Shown: in pieces, positions 42,462 through 53,579 of the stretch
Numbering within the stretch: the first letter of the stretch is position 1
Layout of the letters: each line of letters begins with the position of its first letter
NCBI RefSeq assembly: GCF_902167145.1
Contig: NC_050102.1
Span: 7,254,850 to 7,318,849 of the forward strand
Direction of reading: 5' to 3'
Length of the DNA: 64,000 bases
From: Zea mays
Taxonomy: Eukaryota; Streptophyta; Magnoliopsida; Poales; Poaceae
Program-made: the position numbers and the translations under genes
Notes under the pieces: model-generated
Databases searched by the model: none
Told to the model about the DNA's origin: nothing
The model's input: the letters and a program-made list of their open reading frames with translations, nothing else

Positions 42462-43657
42462 ATTAGTCTCGAGGCTAATACTAGCTAGGATTAAAGAGTA
42501 AAACCGAAGATCAGTTCTCTGCTAATGAGATCACACATATTGGGATATATATATAGCCCTATTGGGTACGCACTTCTAATTAATTAAGACCGATTCAATA
42601 TTTTTCTTTGACACTAGCCATCGTTCATAATTTGAAACCTCCTCCAAGATACTCCAAGGAAATGTCGAACTGTGGAAGAATGTTTGTCCTACTCATCATG
42701 CACCACAAATTACGGAAATAATTTAGCGTGGCCATCGTACATGCATGTGCCTCACTGCACCTAGAAGGTCAGCCCTGTGTCCAGTAAAGGACACGGAAGT
42801 TCTTGCCGTTCTCTGACGTGCTCTCTTATCCCTCTAATTTTGTACAGCTAGGACTTTAGATACGTTTGGTTGTGAGACAGCTGTAGACATGACATAAAAG
42901 TTCTTTAACGTTCTCTTTCGTCTTTCTAATTTTGAAGAACAATTGGGATAATATTAGGATCGTCCTTTATAACCCCTGTGTCTGAACCAAACAACCTTAT
43001 TGAAGAGATTATCCTTTTCCATCCTATTCTGTCGTTATAACCAAACACACCCAGCATGTTATGACTTTATATGGCAGAGCCTAAGAGCGTAAATGATAAT
43101 TGGTTATGGTTATGCTAGCAAAATAGTACGAAGCAAGAAATTAGTCAGTCTACGAACCATATTATGAACATATATAGTACATAATTTATAATAATTTATA
43201 AGTCAGTACTATCTAGTAGTAACCTGCAGCAAACTCAGCTCCCTCGTCTCTAATTAACATAGTGTTTGGTTCCGAACCGATTGAAATAGAATGACTCCGT
43301 CCGAGAGATTTTGATAGGCTAAATGGCTTAACATTTAAGCATAACTTTTCGTTTTTAGAACTACTTCGTACTACATAAAATTAATTCAGACAATAACAAA
43401 TTACTCCGTTCCACCATATTTTAGAACCAAACGCTAGCTTCCCCTAGCGTTACCTCTGAAGTCTGAACTAGCAGAATGGAATTAAAAATCCCAAACCAGT
43501 GGTCCATTATTTGGATCATTCAACCGAGACATCAGAGAGAGAAGGGTTTTACTCTACAAGAATTTCATAAGAGAAAAAAGATGAGGTATACGAGTGAACC
43601 ACAACACGACGACAAGAAACGGGATACATGCACGGATGCATGCATATGCCGAGTAAA
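42462..43657. other. intergenic DNA downstream of carboxylesterase B
   Basis: No gene seen. Two Tourist-like MITEs are probable: about 42855-43052 (gatacgtttggttgt ... ataaccaaacacaccc) and about 43260-43437 (tagtgtttggttc ... gaaccaaacgcta). The last 200 bp probably hold the 3' UTR of gene B. Confidence 0.45.
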
Positions 43658-44713
43658 TTAAGCCGCAGCCTCTGGCGCAACGACGTGGACGAACCGGGCG
43701 ACGGTCTGGATGAGCTCGCCGGTGGCCTGGGACCCCGGCTGGTGCAGGTAGAACCCGTGGGGCATGCCGGCGAACTCGGCGAGCTCCACGGGCTTGCCCA
43801 TCGCCGCCAGCCGCTCGGCGTAGTCGACGGTGCGGTCGCGTATCAGGTCGAGGCCGCCGGCCACCACGAGCACGGGCCGGAAGTCCACCGGGCCCAGGTC
43901 AGGGCTGTCCGGCCCGAACGGGTTGGACGCCGGGTGGTCCCTGGTGGCGCCGGCCGGCAGCGACAGCCTCCAGAACCGGTCCACCAGGTCAAGGTTCGGG
44001 AACGCCTCCTCCGCGCACTCGGCCTCCGAGGCCGTGCGCCGGACGCCGCCGAAGAACGGCATGAGCAGAACGTAGCCGCGGACCGTGAGGAGGCCCGGCT
44101 CCGGCTCCGGCTCTGGCTCCGCCGCGGCCGAGCCGGCGCGCACGGCGAGGTGGTGCGCGATCGTGGCGCCCGCCGAGTCGCCGGTGACGAGCACGCGGCC
44201 GAAATCGGCGGCCTCCGCGAGCCAGGCGTCGGAGGCGCCGGCGCCGCCGATCGCTGACTGGTCCCGGAGCCAGCGCATGAACCCGGCCCCGTCGTCGAAG
44301 GCCGCGGGGAGGCGGTGCTCGGGGGCCAGGCGGTATCCCGCGGAGAGCACGACGGCGCCGGCCTCCGCGGCCAGGCGGAGGCAGAACTCGTGGACGTTGG
44401 CCCACGTGCACGACCCCAGGCAGAAGCCGCCGCCGTGGAAGTGGACGAGCACTGGGAGCTTCTTCTTCGTCCCCGGCGGCGTCGTCGGCCTGTACACGCG
44501 GACGCGGAGGTTCTTGGGCTTGTCGTAGACGGCCTCCTTCCACTGCACGGACGGGTGGCTGCCGGGGAAGGTGGCCGGGCAGAACACTGGGTCCGCCGGC
44601 GACCGGAGCACGGTGCCGTCTCTGAGAACGCGGAGGAAGCCGAGGAGGTCCTCCGCCACCTCGTTTGCCGGCGTTGTGGCGGCGCAGCAGGCGGCGGCCG
44701 AGACGGCAGGCAT
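43658..44713 (-). CDS. CXE15-like carboxylesterase, paralogue B
   Basis: A single-exon alpha/beta hydrolase of 351 residues, clearly paralogous to gene A along its whole length. Oxyanion-hole HGGG at 93-96, Ser180 in GDSAG, Asp289 (AGGLD), His319 (PHGFYL), so the triad is intact. Differences from A: GDSAGA instead of GDSAGG after the nucleophile, a GGAGAS insert near 156-161, and a run of four Glu-Pro pairs at about 199-206 before the LLTVRGYVLL strand. The start is the first ATG (44711-44713), giving MPAVSAA as in A. No targeting signal is seen. The substrate may be strigolactones by analogy with Arabidopsis CXE15, but this is unproven. Confidence 0.9.
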   Translation of the reverse strand: MPAVSAAACCAATTPANEVAEDLLGFLRVLRDGTVLRSPADPVFCPATFPGSHPSVQWKEAVYDKPKNLRVRVYRPTTPPGTKKKLPVLVHFHGGGFCLGSCTWANVHEFCLRLAAEAGAVVLSAGYRLAPEHRLPAAFDDGAGFMRWLRDQSAIGGAGASDAWLAEAADFGRVLVTGDSAGATIAHHLAVRAGSAAAEPEPEPEPGLLTVRGYVLLMPFFGGVRRTASEAECAEEAFPNLDLVDRFWRLSLPAGATRDHPASNPFGPDSPDLGPVDFRPVLVVAGGLDLIRDRTVDYAERLAAMGKPVELAEFAGMPHGFYLHQPGSQATGELIQTVARFVHVVAPEAAA

Positions 44714-44813
44714 GGTCGTTGCCAACTCAGACGAGACCTACCTCAGTACAACTGTACAAGTCAAGAAGGCTGAACTTACTGAACTGATGATCTCCAGCTG
44801 CCTAGCTAAACCC

Positions 44814-44824
44814 TCTTATATGCT
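44814..44824 (-). promoter_or_regulatory. candidate TATA box of carboxylesterase B
   Basis: On -, gcatataagag lies about 100 bp before the ATG. A MITE-like 'gagcatctccaa' sequence begins directly upstream, so the distal promoter is transposon-derived. Confidence 0.5.
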
Positions 44825-45689
44825 AAGAGCATCTCCAAAAACTCTCTTAAAATATCCCCAAACTAAAAATTAAAAAGAAAGATAGGAAATTAGAAAAAAT
44901 AAGCCTCCAACAGGTCTCCTAAATCTTTCCTAACTTTTGTTAGCCTCAGAAATTTCTCATTCCTTAGCTATAAACAGGAAAAGTTTTGGTTCTCCAAAAC
45001 AACTCCGGCCGACACATTCGTCGAGGCGCTTTGCCTCCGCTGCTGGCTCCGTCCACGGTAAGCCAGTTCCAGATTTTGTGAAGTCAAATTATTTCTTCCA
45101 CTTGTTTAGTTTCATCTCTTAAGCTAGCCAACCTGTGGTAAAAAAAAAGAGCGTTGCAGCATTTTGACTTGTCCATTATTCAGACTGTTCGCTTGGCTTT
45201 GATCTATATCCGATTCTACTGTTTATAAAGTATTTTTATCTTTATAAATTACAGTTGCATCAGTACGAACAGTTAACTTTAATCTGCCACACTTTTGAAA
45301 TTTCCATGGAAACTACGATCTCAAAATCCATATATAGTACAATAATTAATTTAGTTTGCTAGTCTTTCGTGCTAAACTGGTAATGAATTGTTTTTATCAG
45401 CAGTGCATATATTCTTTATTCAGGTTTCAAAAAAATAGTAAAATTGTGTTGTGTGGTGGCCTTTTCTTTTCCTTATATAAGAGTGTGGCACGCCATGTCA
45501 GATTAGCAATTAGCAAGGTTTTCTTTAGCCTGATAGTGATAGCTACATTCAGCTGCAAAGAAATGAGGACTGATTGGTAGCAATTGGCGTGTCGCCATTG
45601 GGAGGCACATCGGCGAGAGGAAGGGGAGGAGAAGGCGCGTCTGCCTGCGTGAGCCGCGTGAGGCTGTCCGCACTGCATAAAATAGTGAT
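44825..45689. other. intergenic DNA upstream of carboxylesterase B
   Basis: 44825-44990 starts gagcatctccaaaaactctc and contains cctccaacaggtctcctaaa, phrases typical of a common grass MITE. About 45178-45291 (gactgttcgcttggcttt ... gtacgaacagtt) is a small inverted-repeat element that recurs at 49092-49185. No gene seen. Confidence 0.4.
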
Positions 45690-46194
45690 TTGTTATATCG
45701 TTGGATAGTATTATCTCATACTTATACCCGTAAAAAAATTCTACCTACCAGGTTATCTATATATGATCGCGGTATAGAATCTTACTCATACCCGTATCCA
45801 TATGAATAATTTTACCCATCGTATTATCCGTACCCGCTAGAAAAGTCTAAAACACTAATGTGTCAATCACTAAAAATGTCAAACAAACACATAAAAGTAG
45901 TTCAATTTAATATACAACAAACTATTTAATTACATAACTTGATAGGTAAACAAACAATAACCGGAGAAGTATTTTCTTTTAGCTAAGACGGCTTAATTAC
46001 ATGGTAAATAGTGATATCATGCGGGTATATTTTACCCACGGGTTCGCGGGTATGGGTAGTACCCACTCATACCCGTACTCGTCTATCCGACGGCTAGCAT
46101 TCTCGCATATTATCATACCCACGGGTAAAAAAAATCATCTCATACCCACTTTTATATTAGGTATTTAGGTTTTGGTTAACCATTGTCATCTCTA
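45690..46194. mobile_element. decayed hAT MITE related to 37671-38362
   Basis: Repeated tacccgta/cccacgggta phrases and a right end ccattgtcatctcta resemble the element at 37671. The left end and target duplication were not found. Confidence 0.45.
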
Positions 46195-46199
46195 ATTTA

Positions 46200-46526
46200 G
46201 GTAGTGTTTGGTTGAAGAGCCAAGTAGAACGGAGTCGTTCTGTCCCAGTTTTGTTGCTGTTTGGTTACAAAGTAACTAGAACGGAATGGCTCCAATTAGG
46301 GAATATTCTCCTCAGATCCGGAACCATTCCGCTCCAAAAAATCAACCGGACGGAGCCGCTTCGTTCCCATCCCGCTCTCACAGTCACGCTCCGTTCCGTT
46401 CACTCTGCAACCAAACAAAAAACAGAGCCGCTCTGTTCCAGATTACCAAACACAGAATAACGACTCTGTTCCTAGAATCAGGATGGAACGGCTCCGTTCT
46501 ACTTGGCTCCTCAACCAAACACTACC
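46200..46526. mobile_element. Tourist (PIF/Harbinger) MITE (327 bp)
   Basis: Ends ggtagtgtttggttga and tcaaccaaacactacc, continuing inward as gccaagtagaacgg / ccgttctacttggc, about 35 bp of near-perfect inverted repeat. The 3-bp target duplication TTA is at 46197-46199 and 46527-46529. It sits 5 bp from the end of the hAT remnant. Confidence 0.88.
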
Positions 46527-46529
46527 TTA

Positions 46530-47935
46530 TATTGTAGATTACACTATTTATATAGTGATGATTAAAATAGTGGATAAGATAGGGTAGCTGGTGGAGACAG
46601 ACCGAGAGGAGCACTTGTGCTGCAACTCACTTGAGCCCTTCTATGACTGTCTACAGCAGTTTACCCAAAAACATTGTTTTACAGTACACTGTTTACAGAG
46701 TGAAATTTGAATATAGTTATAAGGATGAGTAAACTGTTAGAGATAGTCTAATCTTCATTTCCTTTTTGTGTGCACCACTTGTGTTAATTTAACTTGTCCA
46801 TAGAACATCTCTGGGTGCTCTAGTTCGTCTTCTTGTTAGGGTTGCCTTTTTCCCTAGTCCCTCGATTTATAAGCCATCAATCGGTGGCGTGGTGGCTTTT
46901 ATTTCCACTTGGGATGAATCAACGAGCGCGGCGCTAATTTTTTAGTTCACGCTAGCAGCTTTTAAGCTGTCTTTGGCAGGGATTTTGTGGCTGCTGCTCC
47001 GCTGGTTTGATCAAAATCCTTGTCAGACATACACACATCGTGAGAACGGTTACTGAAGCTAAAACCAAACAAACAAAAAACAAATAAAGCCAAAGCTATT
47101 TGGGCCTAGAAGCTGAAAATGTGGGGTTTTTTTCTAGCTCCACCGCGTTTTCGCTGGGGTCACGAGCTATTGTAAACCTGCTCTCGTCAGCCGATCGAAT
47201 AAATAATGCCGGCACATGCGACCGAGATCCACTCAAATTCAGCTTGATAACTGGCAAAGAAACAATTGTGAAAAGGAAAGAACACACATCTACGCCAGTT
47301 TGGCCGAATCAGATCCACCGCCTGAAAACGAAAGGGCAGGGTAATTAATCTCGGGTAAGGTAGGGCAGGGCAGAGACAGAGTCGTCGCTTTCTCGATTAC
47401 ACGTTCTGAATCTGAAATCCTTCAGCAGCCAGGAAACCTGATCTCGGCGATCGACGATAAGCCTCAAGAAAACTGACTGAAACGGACAGGTGAATTTCCA
47501 ACAGCACCCGTGGCTTGACTGGTTACAAGGAGTGGGGGTCTGCGGTAGAGTACGAGATTGATGAGATGGCAACGTCGACAGAGATGGGAGCGGCCACGGA
47601 TAGACATGTCCAAGGGAGAAAGCCGCACATATATATAAGTGAGGTGAGGGGTCGATCTGATCGCGAGATCCATGCGAAAACGAAGGCGCTAAAACCAATT
47701 TAGGGTTCCTGCAGCAGTGGCTGATGAGTGCCATGACTTTTTTTGCCAATACAAAATTAAAATAGTTGTGATTATGGAGCTAGTTTTATAAGTTGGAGTT
47801 CCTTTTTTCCTTCTTTTTTTTCTCTCTCTCTCAAAGATATCGTAGTTTCCCTGAATTCGTCAGTTTACCATCAGTTTACCATCGGTGCCTGAATAAGAAG
47901 AAAAAAAAACTCGACTTACAGGGATAAAATCAAGG
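46530..47935. other. intergenic DNA with a promoter-like stretch on the - strand
   Basis: No confirmed gene. 47345-47749 holds a TATA box and leader-like sequence on - (listed separately). The rest shows no recognised feature. Confidence 0.4.
47345..47749 (-). promoter_or_regulatory. possible core promoter and 5' leader, gene body not seen
   Basis: On -, ccaattggttttagcgcctt-like sequence, then acttatatatatgtgcggct (TATA at 47628-47638), followed by a pyrimidine-rich leader with ccatctctgtcgacgttgcc. The 134-codon frame spanning it has no recognised domain, and no exon continues towards 47345. It could be a gene relic or a captured promoter. Confidence 0.3.
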
Positions 47936-48116
47936 ATTTTTTTAAAGCTGGTGCCCTCAGTTTTGCTGGTGTCTTTATTTTTATTCTTAGTCGTGTTTTT
48001 TTTTGCTCAGTTTTACTCTTGAAGTGCTATATAACAGAAAGACAAAACTGAGTAAAAACATGACTAAGGGTAAAAATGAGGACACCAGCAAAACTTTGGG
48101 CACCAGCTTAAAAAAC
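47936..48116. mobile_element. full-length-hairpin MITE (about 175 bp)
   Basis: taaagctggtgccctcagtt, ttgctggtgtc and ttagtcgtg on the left pair with the complementary gacaccagcaaaactttggg, caccagctta and catgactaag on the right. The two halves fold on each other almost end to end. Confidence 0.75.
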
Positions 48117-49969
48117 CCGAACCCTAAGATTAATTGTATTTTTCCCATCTTAATTTTTGCACTTGAGGGAGTATTTTTAGGAGTTGTCATGCTATAAATT
48201 AAACTACGAACACATGGTTGATACGTGCCCACAGTTTTGGTTGAGTTTGAGGACTAACTACGGTGTGAGTGTGGTATTGTACAACATATCTCTTGACTTG
48301 TGATATGCCGGATAAGTAAGGATGATGACATGCAATTTAACAAAAGGGAGATATCAGATGGTTTTATGGAGATGAGAAAGTTTACACTGTTACAAATTTT
48401 GATATGACAGTCTTAAAACAGTGCAATAAAATTATGTATTGAGAATGGCCTTAGGCCACATATAAATGTCCTTTAATTAATGACAGTATTATGACATGGT
48501 CGCATGTACAGATCATGGATGGCCCCCACGCCCACGGGATATACACCGCTAAGAAGAAGATTCAAGTATTCAACAAATCTTCGCCACGTAGCTCCTAGTG
48601 TTAAACTTAACTTCGCCCAGTATATATATCTTCGACCAAATGTCAAAACTGCACTTAGACGCTACAATTACTACGAGAAGTAAACAAGATTAAGACACAT
48701 GCATGTGGAGCCCCCCTACGTACCTTCATATGTCAACCCTTGCTGGCCCGTAATTTTAAGTCACTTTTCTTTACACGGCCAAGCTTACTTAAGTGGCGGC
48801 TAACTTACCACTAGGCATACTAAATCACTAATCATAATCAGCAGGTAACACGAAAGACACGTGTTGTGGATCAGGATCTGATGGGTTCATAGGATTTAAT
48901 ACGAGCGGTAGGTTTGGGGTTTAGGGCCAGAACCCCGACGCTTGGGGAGGTCGATCGCAGGGCTTTGCCTACGACCGACAAGAGAGATGTGATTTCCTTC
49001 CAATGTCTTGCTTACCTTCAATTGATACAATCCTTCTTCTTATATATAGAGAGAGTTATTTTACCTCTAAGCTCTAGATCTAATCTTCAGCCCATTCGTT
49101 TGGCTTTAATCTGTATCAGCTTTTGCCGCTTCTACAGTGTTTTGTCTCTATGAATTACAACTGCAGCAGTCCAAACAGCCAGCTTTAATCCGAAGCAAAA
49201 TCTTATCTCAAACTAGTCTTATCTTTATCATCTAATATTATCTCTAATTCTAATCTTATCCCAAACTAGACTTATCTTTATCTTACCTACCTGAGGGGCC
49301 CTGACATCACGGTTATGGACCACGCGTTAAGATGGTATATGAATTTACAGTGCTCATCACTACTGGCGGTTCCCTGCGATAAGAACTTGAAGTGCTGAAA
49401 GAGGATACATATGCATTAAACAAGTGGAAAGTCCAGTAAAACCATGACTGCAGTCTGCAGGCCACTGCTGTCTACTTGATGTGTCCACTCATTTTCTCAT
49501 ACTGTGCTACAACAGTATAACTTCTTTTGATGGTCAGAGTAATCTCAAGGACAAAGATTTCTTCGCCTCCCTTCGCACCTGCAACACTTCCTCTCCAATT
49601 CATCTGTCTTGGGTCATCTCTATTCTCTATGTATATGTATACTCAGCTAGACACCTATATTGCAACATTTAGCTGCAGCCAGGCGTCATCTATAGTCGTT
49701 CGCTATCCAAGGAGGCAGCAGGAGCGAATGCCCTCCATACCCAGGTGCCTCATCCGCAGATTCATCACCCCTCTCTGGTTGATCTATTGTCATCCTGACG
49801 ACGCTTTTCTTAGCAACAATGATTATTATGGTAGCGAATGGACATGCGCCACGGACAATGTGAATCACAAAGTACAAGTTCATCAAAGTTAAACTTTTTG
49901 TTCGTCGACGGGCCGAAAATACTTTATTCGGAAGGTATTAACTACCCCATACAAAGTGAGTTTGAGGTC
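48117..49969. other. intergenic DNA
   Basis: No gene seen. 49092-49185 (cccattcgtttggctttaat ... cagtccaaacagccagcttt) is a small inverted-repeat element like that at 45178. A 121-codon frame at 49527-49892 has no recognised domain. 49210-49285 repeats 'cttatcttta' and 'tcaaactag' phrases. Confidence 0.4.
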
Positions 49970-51011
49970 TGTCGGAGAGGAAATCTCTGGCTGGATGGCG
50001 GAGTGCACCCGCCCTAAATCCTAAGATGAGGAGGGGCCTAAGCATTTTGCTTGTTGCGAGATGAAGGAATGAACACAAGAACACGCAAGAGTTTAGAGTG
50101 GTTCGGGTCGCCGAAGCGTAATACCCTACTCCAATGTGTGTTATATTGCTTGAGAGCTTGAGTTGTCTTAGATGACTTGGGTCTAAGCCTAAAGATTGAG
50201 CTTGTGTTGTAACGTCGCATGCCTCCCCTTTTATAGCTAAAGGGGGACATGTACAAGAGTACTGAGCCCCGACATGTGGGCCCAGGAACATAGCGGATGT
50301 AGCTACTAATACTTGCTGCTGGAGCGATCTTCTTGCGCCTTGACACCCAAGATCTGTATAGCCTCGGCGTGCAGGGGGAAGCTTCTCGTATAAGGGATGA
50401 GTACAGTGCACCGCGCAGCACGGGCACACTGTTTCGGCAACGGACTGGACAGGTGCGTCGTCTGTAGGGTGGCCCTGGCGCCGCCTGCCAGCGGAATGGA
50501 CAGGACGCAATAAATGTCGTGGGGGCACATCGCCTGTCAGAAGGGTGGACAGGCGGTGTGTCCTTTCCGCAATAAATGCGCGACCCAGAGCCCTTACGTC
50601 ATGCTCCGCCCGCTAGCCTACGTCACGGACAATAAGCCATGTGGAAGCATTAGACCCTCGACCGAGTGGGGAGCGGAGGCGCTCCGGATAGAGCCTGGAC
50701 ACGCGTCAATACCGGACCCATGCCTAGGTCACGTCACTTCCTCTCCCGGGACCTTGTTATGGGTGGTCCGGAGCTCACTTGATGGGGTCCGAACCCTATC
50801 CAATGGCTCTGGGCTGCTTTACTTCGGGGGGTCCGGGTTGTGCGTACAGGGGTCCTATGCCTTTTGGGCCCGATGGCATTGTCTCCGAGAACGCCACCTT
50901 AACTGCTCACGAGATACTCCTGGGGCTGTTCTCCGTGCGGCTAAGGGTAGCCGCACAGGCATCGTGCCTTCATACCGTAGCAAGGGGTACCCCTAATCCA
51001 GGGTACCGACA
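49970..51011 (-). repeat. 3' LTR of the zeon-like element (1042 bp)
   Basis: TGTCGG...CCGACA ends. The TATA box is on - (ttagctataaaaggggaggc at 50221-50240), about 780 bp into the LTR, which fixes the orientation. Confidence 0.7.
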
Positions 51012-53579
51012 GTGGCCCCCGGGCCCGCCTCAGGGGAGGGTGCGAGCCTGCAGGTGGGGCCAGAGTTTGACTGGCGATCGGCTCACTGCTTCTGCGCACC
51101 CATTGATGCAGTTACTGTTGGCCCGCCTATGGTCACGCCGACTGCCACGCCTGCCCCGCGGCTGACTGGCCCGTGACCTCCGTACTTAATGTCTTTGTTG
51201 GGCCATGCGCGGGGTGCCTCGAGTCGCTGCATCGGTTTTGAAAATTTATCTTCTTAGTCTTCTGCGACGACCTCGAGGGGGCGTGGTATTGGCGCGAGCG
51301 GCAGTGCGATTTTGCTGCACCCAGGAACCGGCGTGTCGGGTGCATGACATGTGGGCCTGGGCCCCCATGCCAGAGGTTGGACCACCGGTTGTAGCGAAGT
51401 TGAAGGGGCGCGCAACCGCGGGGCGGTTGCATGCTCCTTGTGCGGCGGTTCACCTCCTTGACCGCGGGTTGTGGTGAAGATGGAAGGGCGAATAACCGCA
51501 GGACGGTTGCATGCTCCTTGTATAGCGGTTCGCCTTCTTGACCGTTGGTTGCGGTGAAGGTGGAAGGGCGTGTAACCGCAGGACGGTTGCACGCTCTCTG
51601 TGCGACGATTCGCCTTCTTCGCGCTTCGGGTCAGCTTGTACGACGTGTGAGGCCTGGCCCCCATGTCATAGAATGAGAACCCTGGTGCGCATCGGGGGAG
51701 ACCTTGCCCGTGACGCTTCGGGGCACGAGCGGGGAAACCTGCCTTTAAAAAGGAGTTCATCCCTCGGGCAGTAGCCATGCCTCGCTCCTCTTGCATTCAC
51801 CGTGCCCTTTCGCCTTCCGGACCTCTAGATGGGGCGCGCCGGTGTTCGCTGGAGGGATCCGTGTCAGGGCCACACCCCCCCCCCCCCCGTGGTCTCACCA
51901 CTGGGAAGCTCACGCTCTTCGTTTCCTGCGCAGTGGTGCTGTCGATCTTGTCTTCTTCTTGCTGTTGTTAGAGGAGCACGACCTCGTGGGGGTTGGCGCT
52001 CTTCTGCCATCGCTCGACTTCAAGGATTTTCATCATGCAGCCTGGCTGCAGTCTCCCTCCAGTGGTCATCTACAAGGATGACCACCAGCCTCGTGGTGGA
52101 GAGAAGCGAGCCTGGCTGTGGCCTCCCCCCTGCCCTCAGCTTCAAGGATGTTCATCATCCTCGCTGGGGTGGAAGGCGAGCCGAGTTGGGGTCCTGCCTT
52201 CCGCAAGGGATGGTGACCCGCTTCTTCCTCTAGCATTTGGAGGAGAAGGATGTTCACCAGCCTTGCGGAGGAGGCGAACTTTGGCTACGCGGGGCCGGCC
52301 GGCTGCAGGCGCCGTCAGCTGCCGCGTGTCTAGCTCCTTAGCTTGGATGGCTTCGGCACCGCCTCCAGCGCCGCCTCCCGCCGCCAAATGGGGTGCGGGT
52401 GTTCGTCCACCGCACGGGCGACGGTCGCGCCGTGCGCAGGTCTGCCGCATCCGTGGCGTTCCCTGCGCAACTGGCCGCCCTGCTCTGATGCCGCCCAGGG
52501 GGTTGTACAAGACGTCGTACGCCGCGGAGGTGGCGTCCGCATTCTTGGATGGTCTTGTCCTCACCCCCGTAGGAGGAAGGGGGCGAGGACCTTTCTGCAC
52601 GCGGTGAGGCAGCCACCGTCGCCGGTGAGCCACCGGTGCAGAGGTGGCCGCCATCGTCGGTGCTGAGGTGGTTGCCACCGCTGGTGAGGCTGCCCGTTGC
52701 AGAGGTGGTTGCCTCCGCTGGCGAGACCACCAGCGCCACCTGCCGCCGAGCCTCCAACTCTTTGGCTTTAATGGCCTCGGTGTCGCCCCTCGTAGGAGGA
52801 CGGGGGCGAGGACCTCTTCACAATGGCGCACGCATTGAGGCGGCCATCACTGCTGTCACACTGTTCTGGAGGACTTCGCAAGGATAGTGGTCGCGGGCTT
52901 TCCAGCGCGACTCCGCTGGCGTCTGGTAGTTTATACCTGCAGAGTAGAGATGGAACTAGGATTCTGCTTGAAGGCGGATGTAATACTTTTGCTTTTTGTA
53001 AGGTACTTTTGAGTACTATTTATCAAGCAGTGTTAGTACTTATCTGTGTACCGCATGTTCCTGCTATGTGTGATGTTGTTGACTCCTCCCTGGTACCTGG
53101 CCCCCCGCCTGGGATGCAGGCTTGATGTGTCGAGGTTGGATACCAGCGTATCTGAAAGGGTTGTCAACAACTCTCGGGAGGCAGCCTCAGCCGGGATCTG
53201 GATATGTACACAACTTTAGCTAGGGAGCGTTAGTAGTACACCCATAGGGTCCCCTGTCTGATATTAGCCATCCTTTGATACATGCTCGGGACTCGCAGGG
53301 TTTAGTCCGAGTGGCCAAGTTGCGTGTCCGGACCCCCTTGGGTCGCGACTCTAGATACTAGGACTCTCGTCATAGGGTGGTGGAGTGTGTAGGCTTACGG
53401 TCCGGGACTAGGCTAAGCGGCTACACGGCTCCGGACCACCCCAGGAGACAAGTGCCCATTTTCCTGAGCCGGACCCCAGGTTGTTGGACCCACAGAACTA
53501 TAGTTCCAAATACTAAGGTACCTGTCACAAAATGGTGGGCTGTGCAGGCTTATGGTACGGGACCAGGCTAAGCGGCTAC
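51012..53579. other. non-coding interior of the zeon-like element
   Basis: No recognisable gag or pol. Frames such as 52142-52831 (-) and 51993-52607 (+) overlap each other in GC-rich DNA and show no domain. A run of about 14 C lies at 51877-51889. A TATA-like ctttaaaaagg at 51743 on + lies before a short frame at 51777, possibly an antisense transcript start as in other Tat elements. Confidence 0.45.
51385..51630. repeat. 80-bp tandem array (about 3 copies)
   Basis: gcggttgcatgctccttgtg, the gcggttc..cctt..cttgaccg block and ggttg.ggtgaag.tggaag recur at an 80-bp spacing starting near 51400, 51480 and 51560, decaying at the right. Confidence 0.8.

Larger units (their letters stand above)
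49970..53579 (-). mobile_element. gypsy-type LTR retrotransposon (zeon/cinful-like), 3' part
   Basis: The 3' LTR is 49970-51011. On - the tract gcccgggggccac immediately precedes its TGTCGG start, matching the polypurine tract type of the element at 1-7601. The 2.6 kb inside has no pol; it holds a tandem array and GC-rich sequence with overlapping frames on both strands. It is interrupted at 53579 by a Copia element and presumably resumes beyond the window. The family name is from memory. Confidence 0.65.

Noticed and set aside
51877..51889. Run of C as a biological signal
   Set aside because: A single homopolymer in GC-rich retroelement DNA, possibly a sequencing artefact.
52142..52831. 229-codon - strand frame in the zeon-like element
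   Set aside because: Low-complexity Arg/Pro/Ala composition, overlapped by frames on the other strand, no motif.
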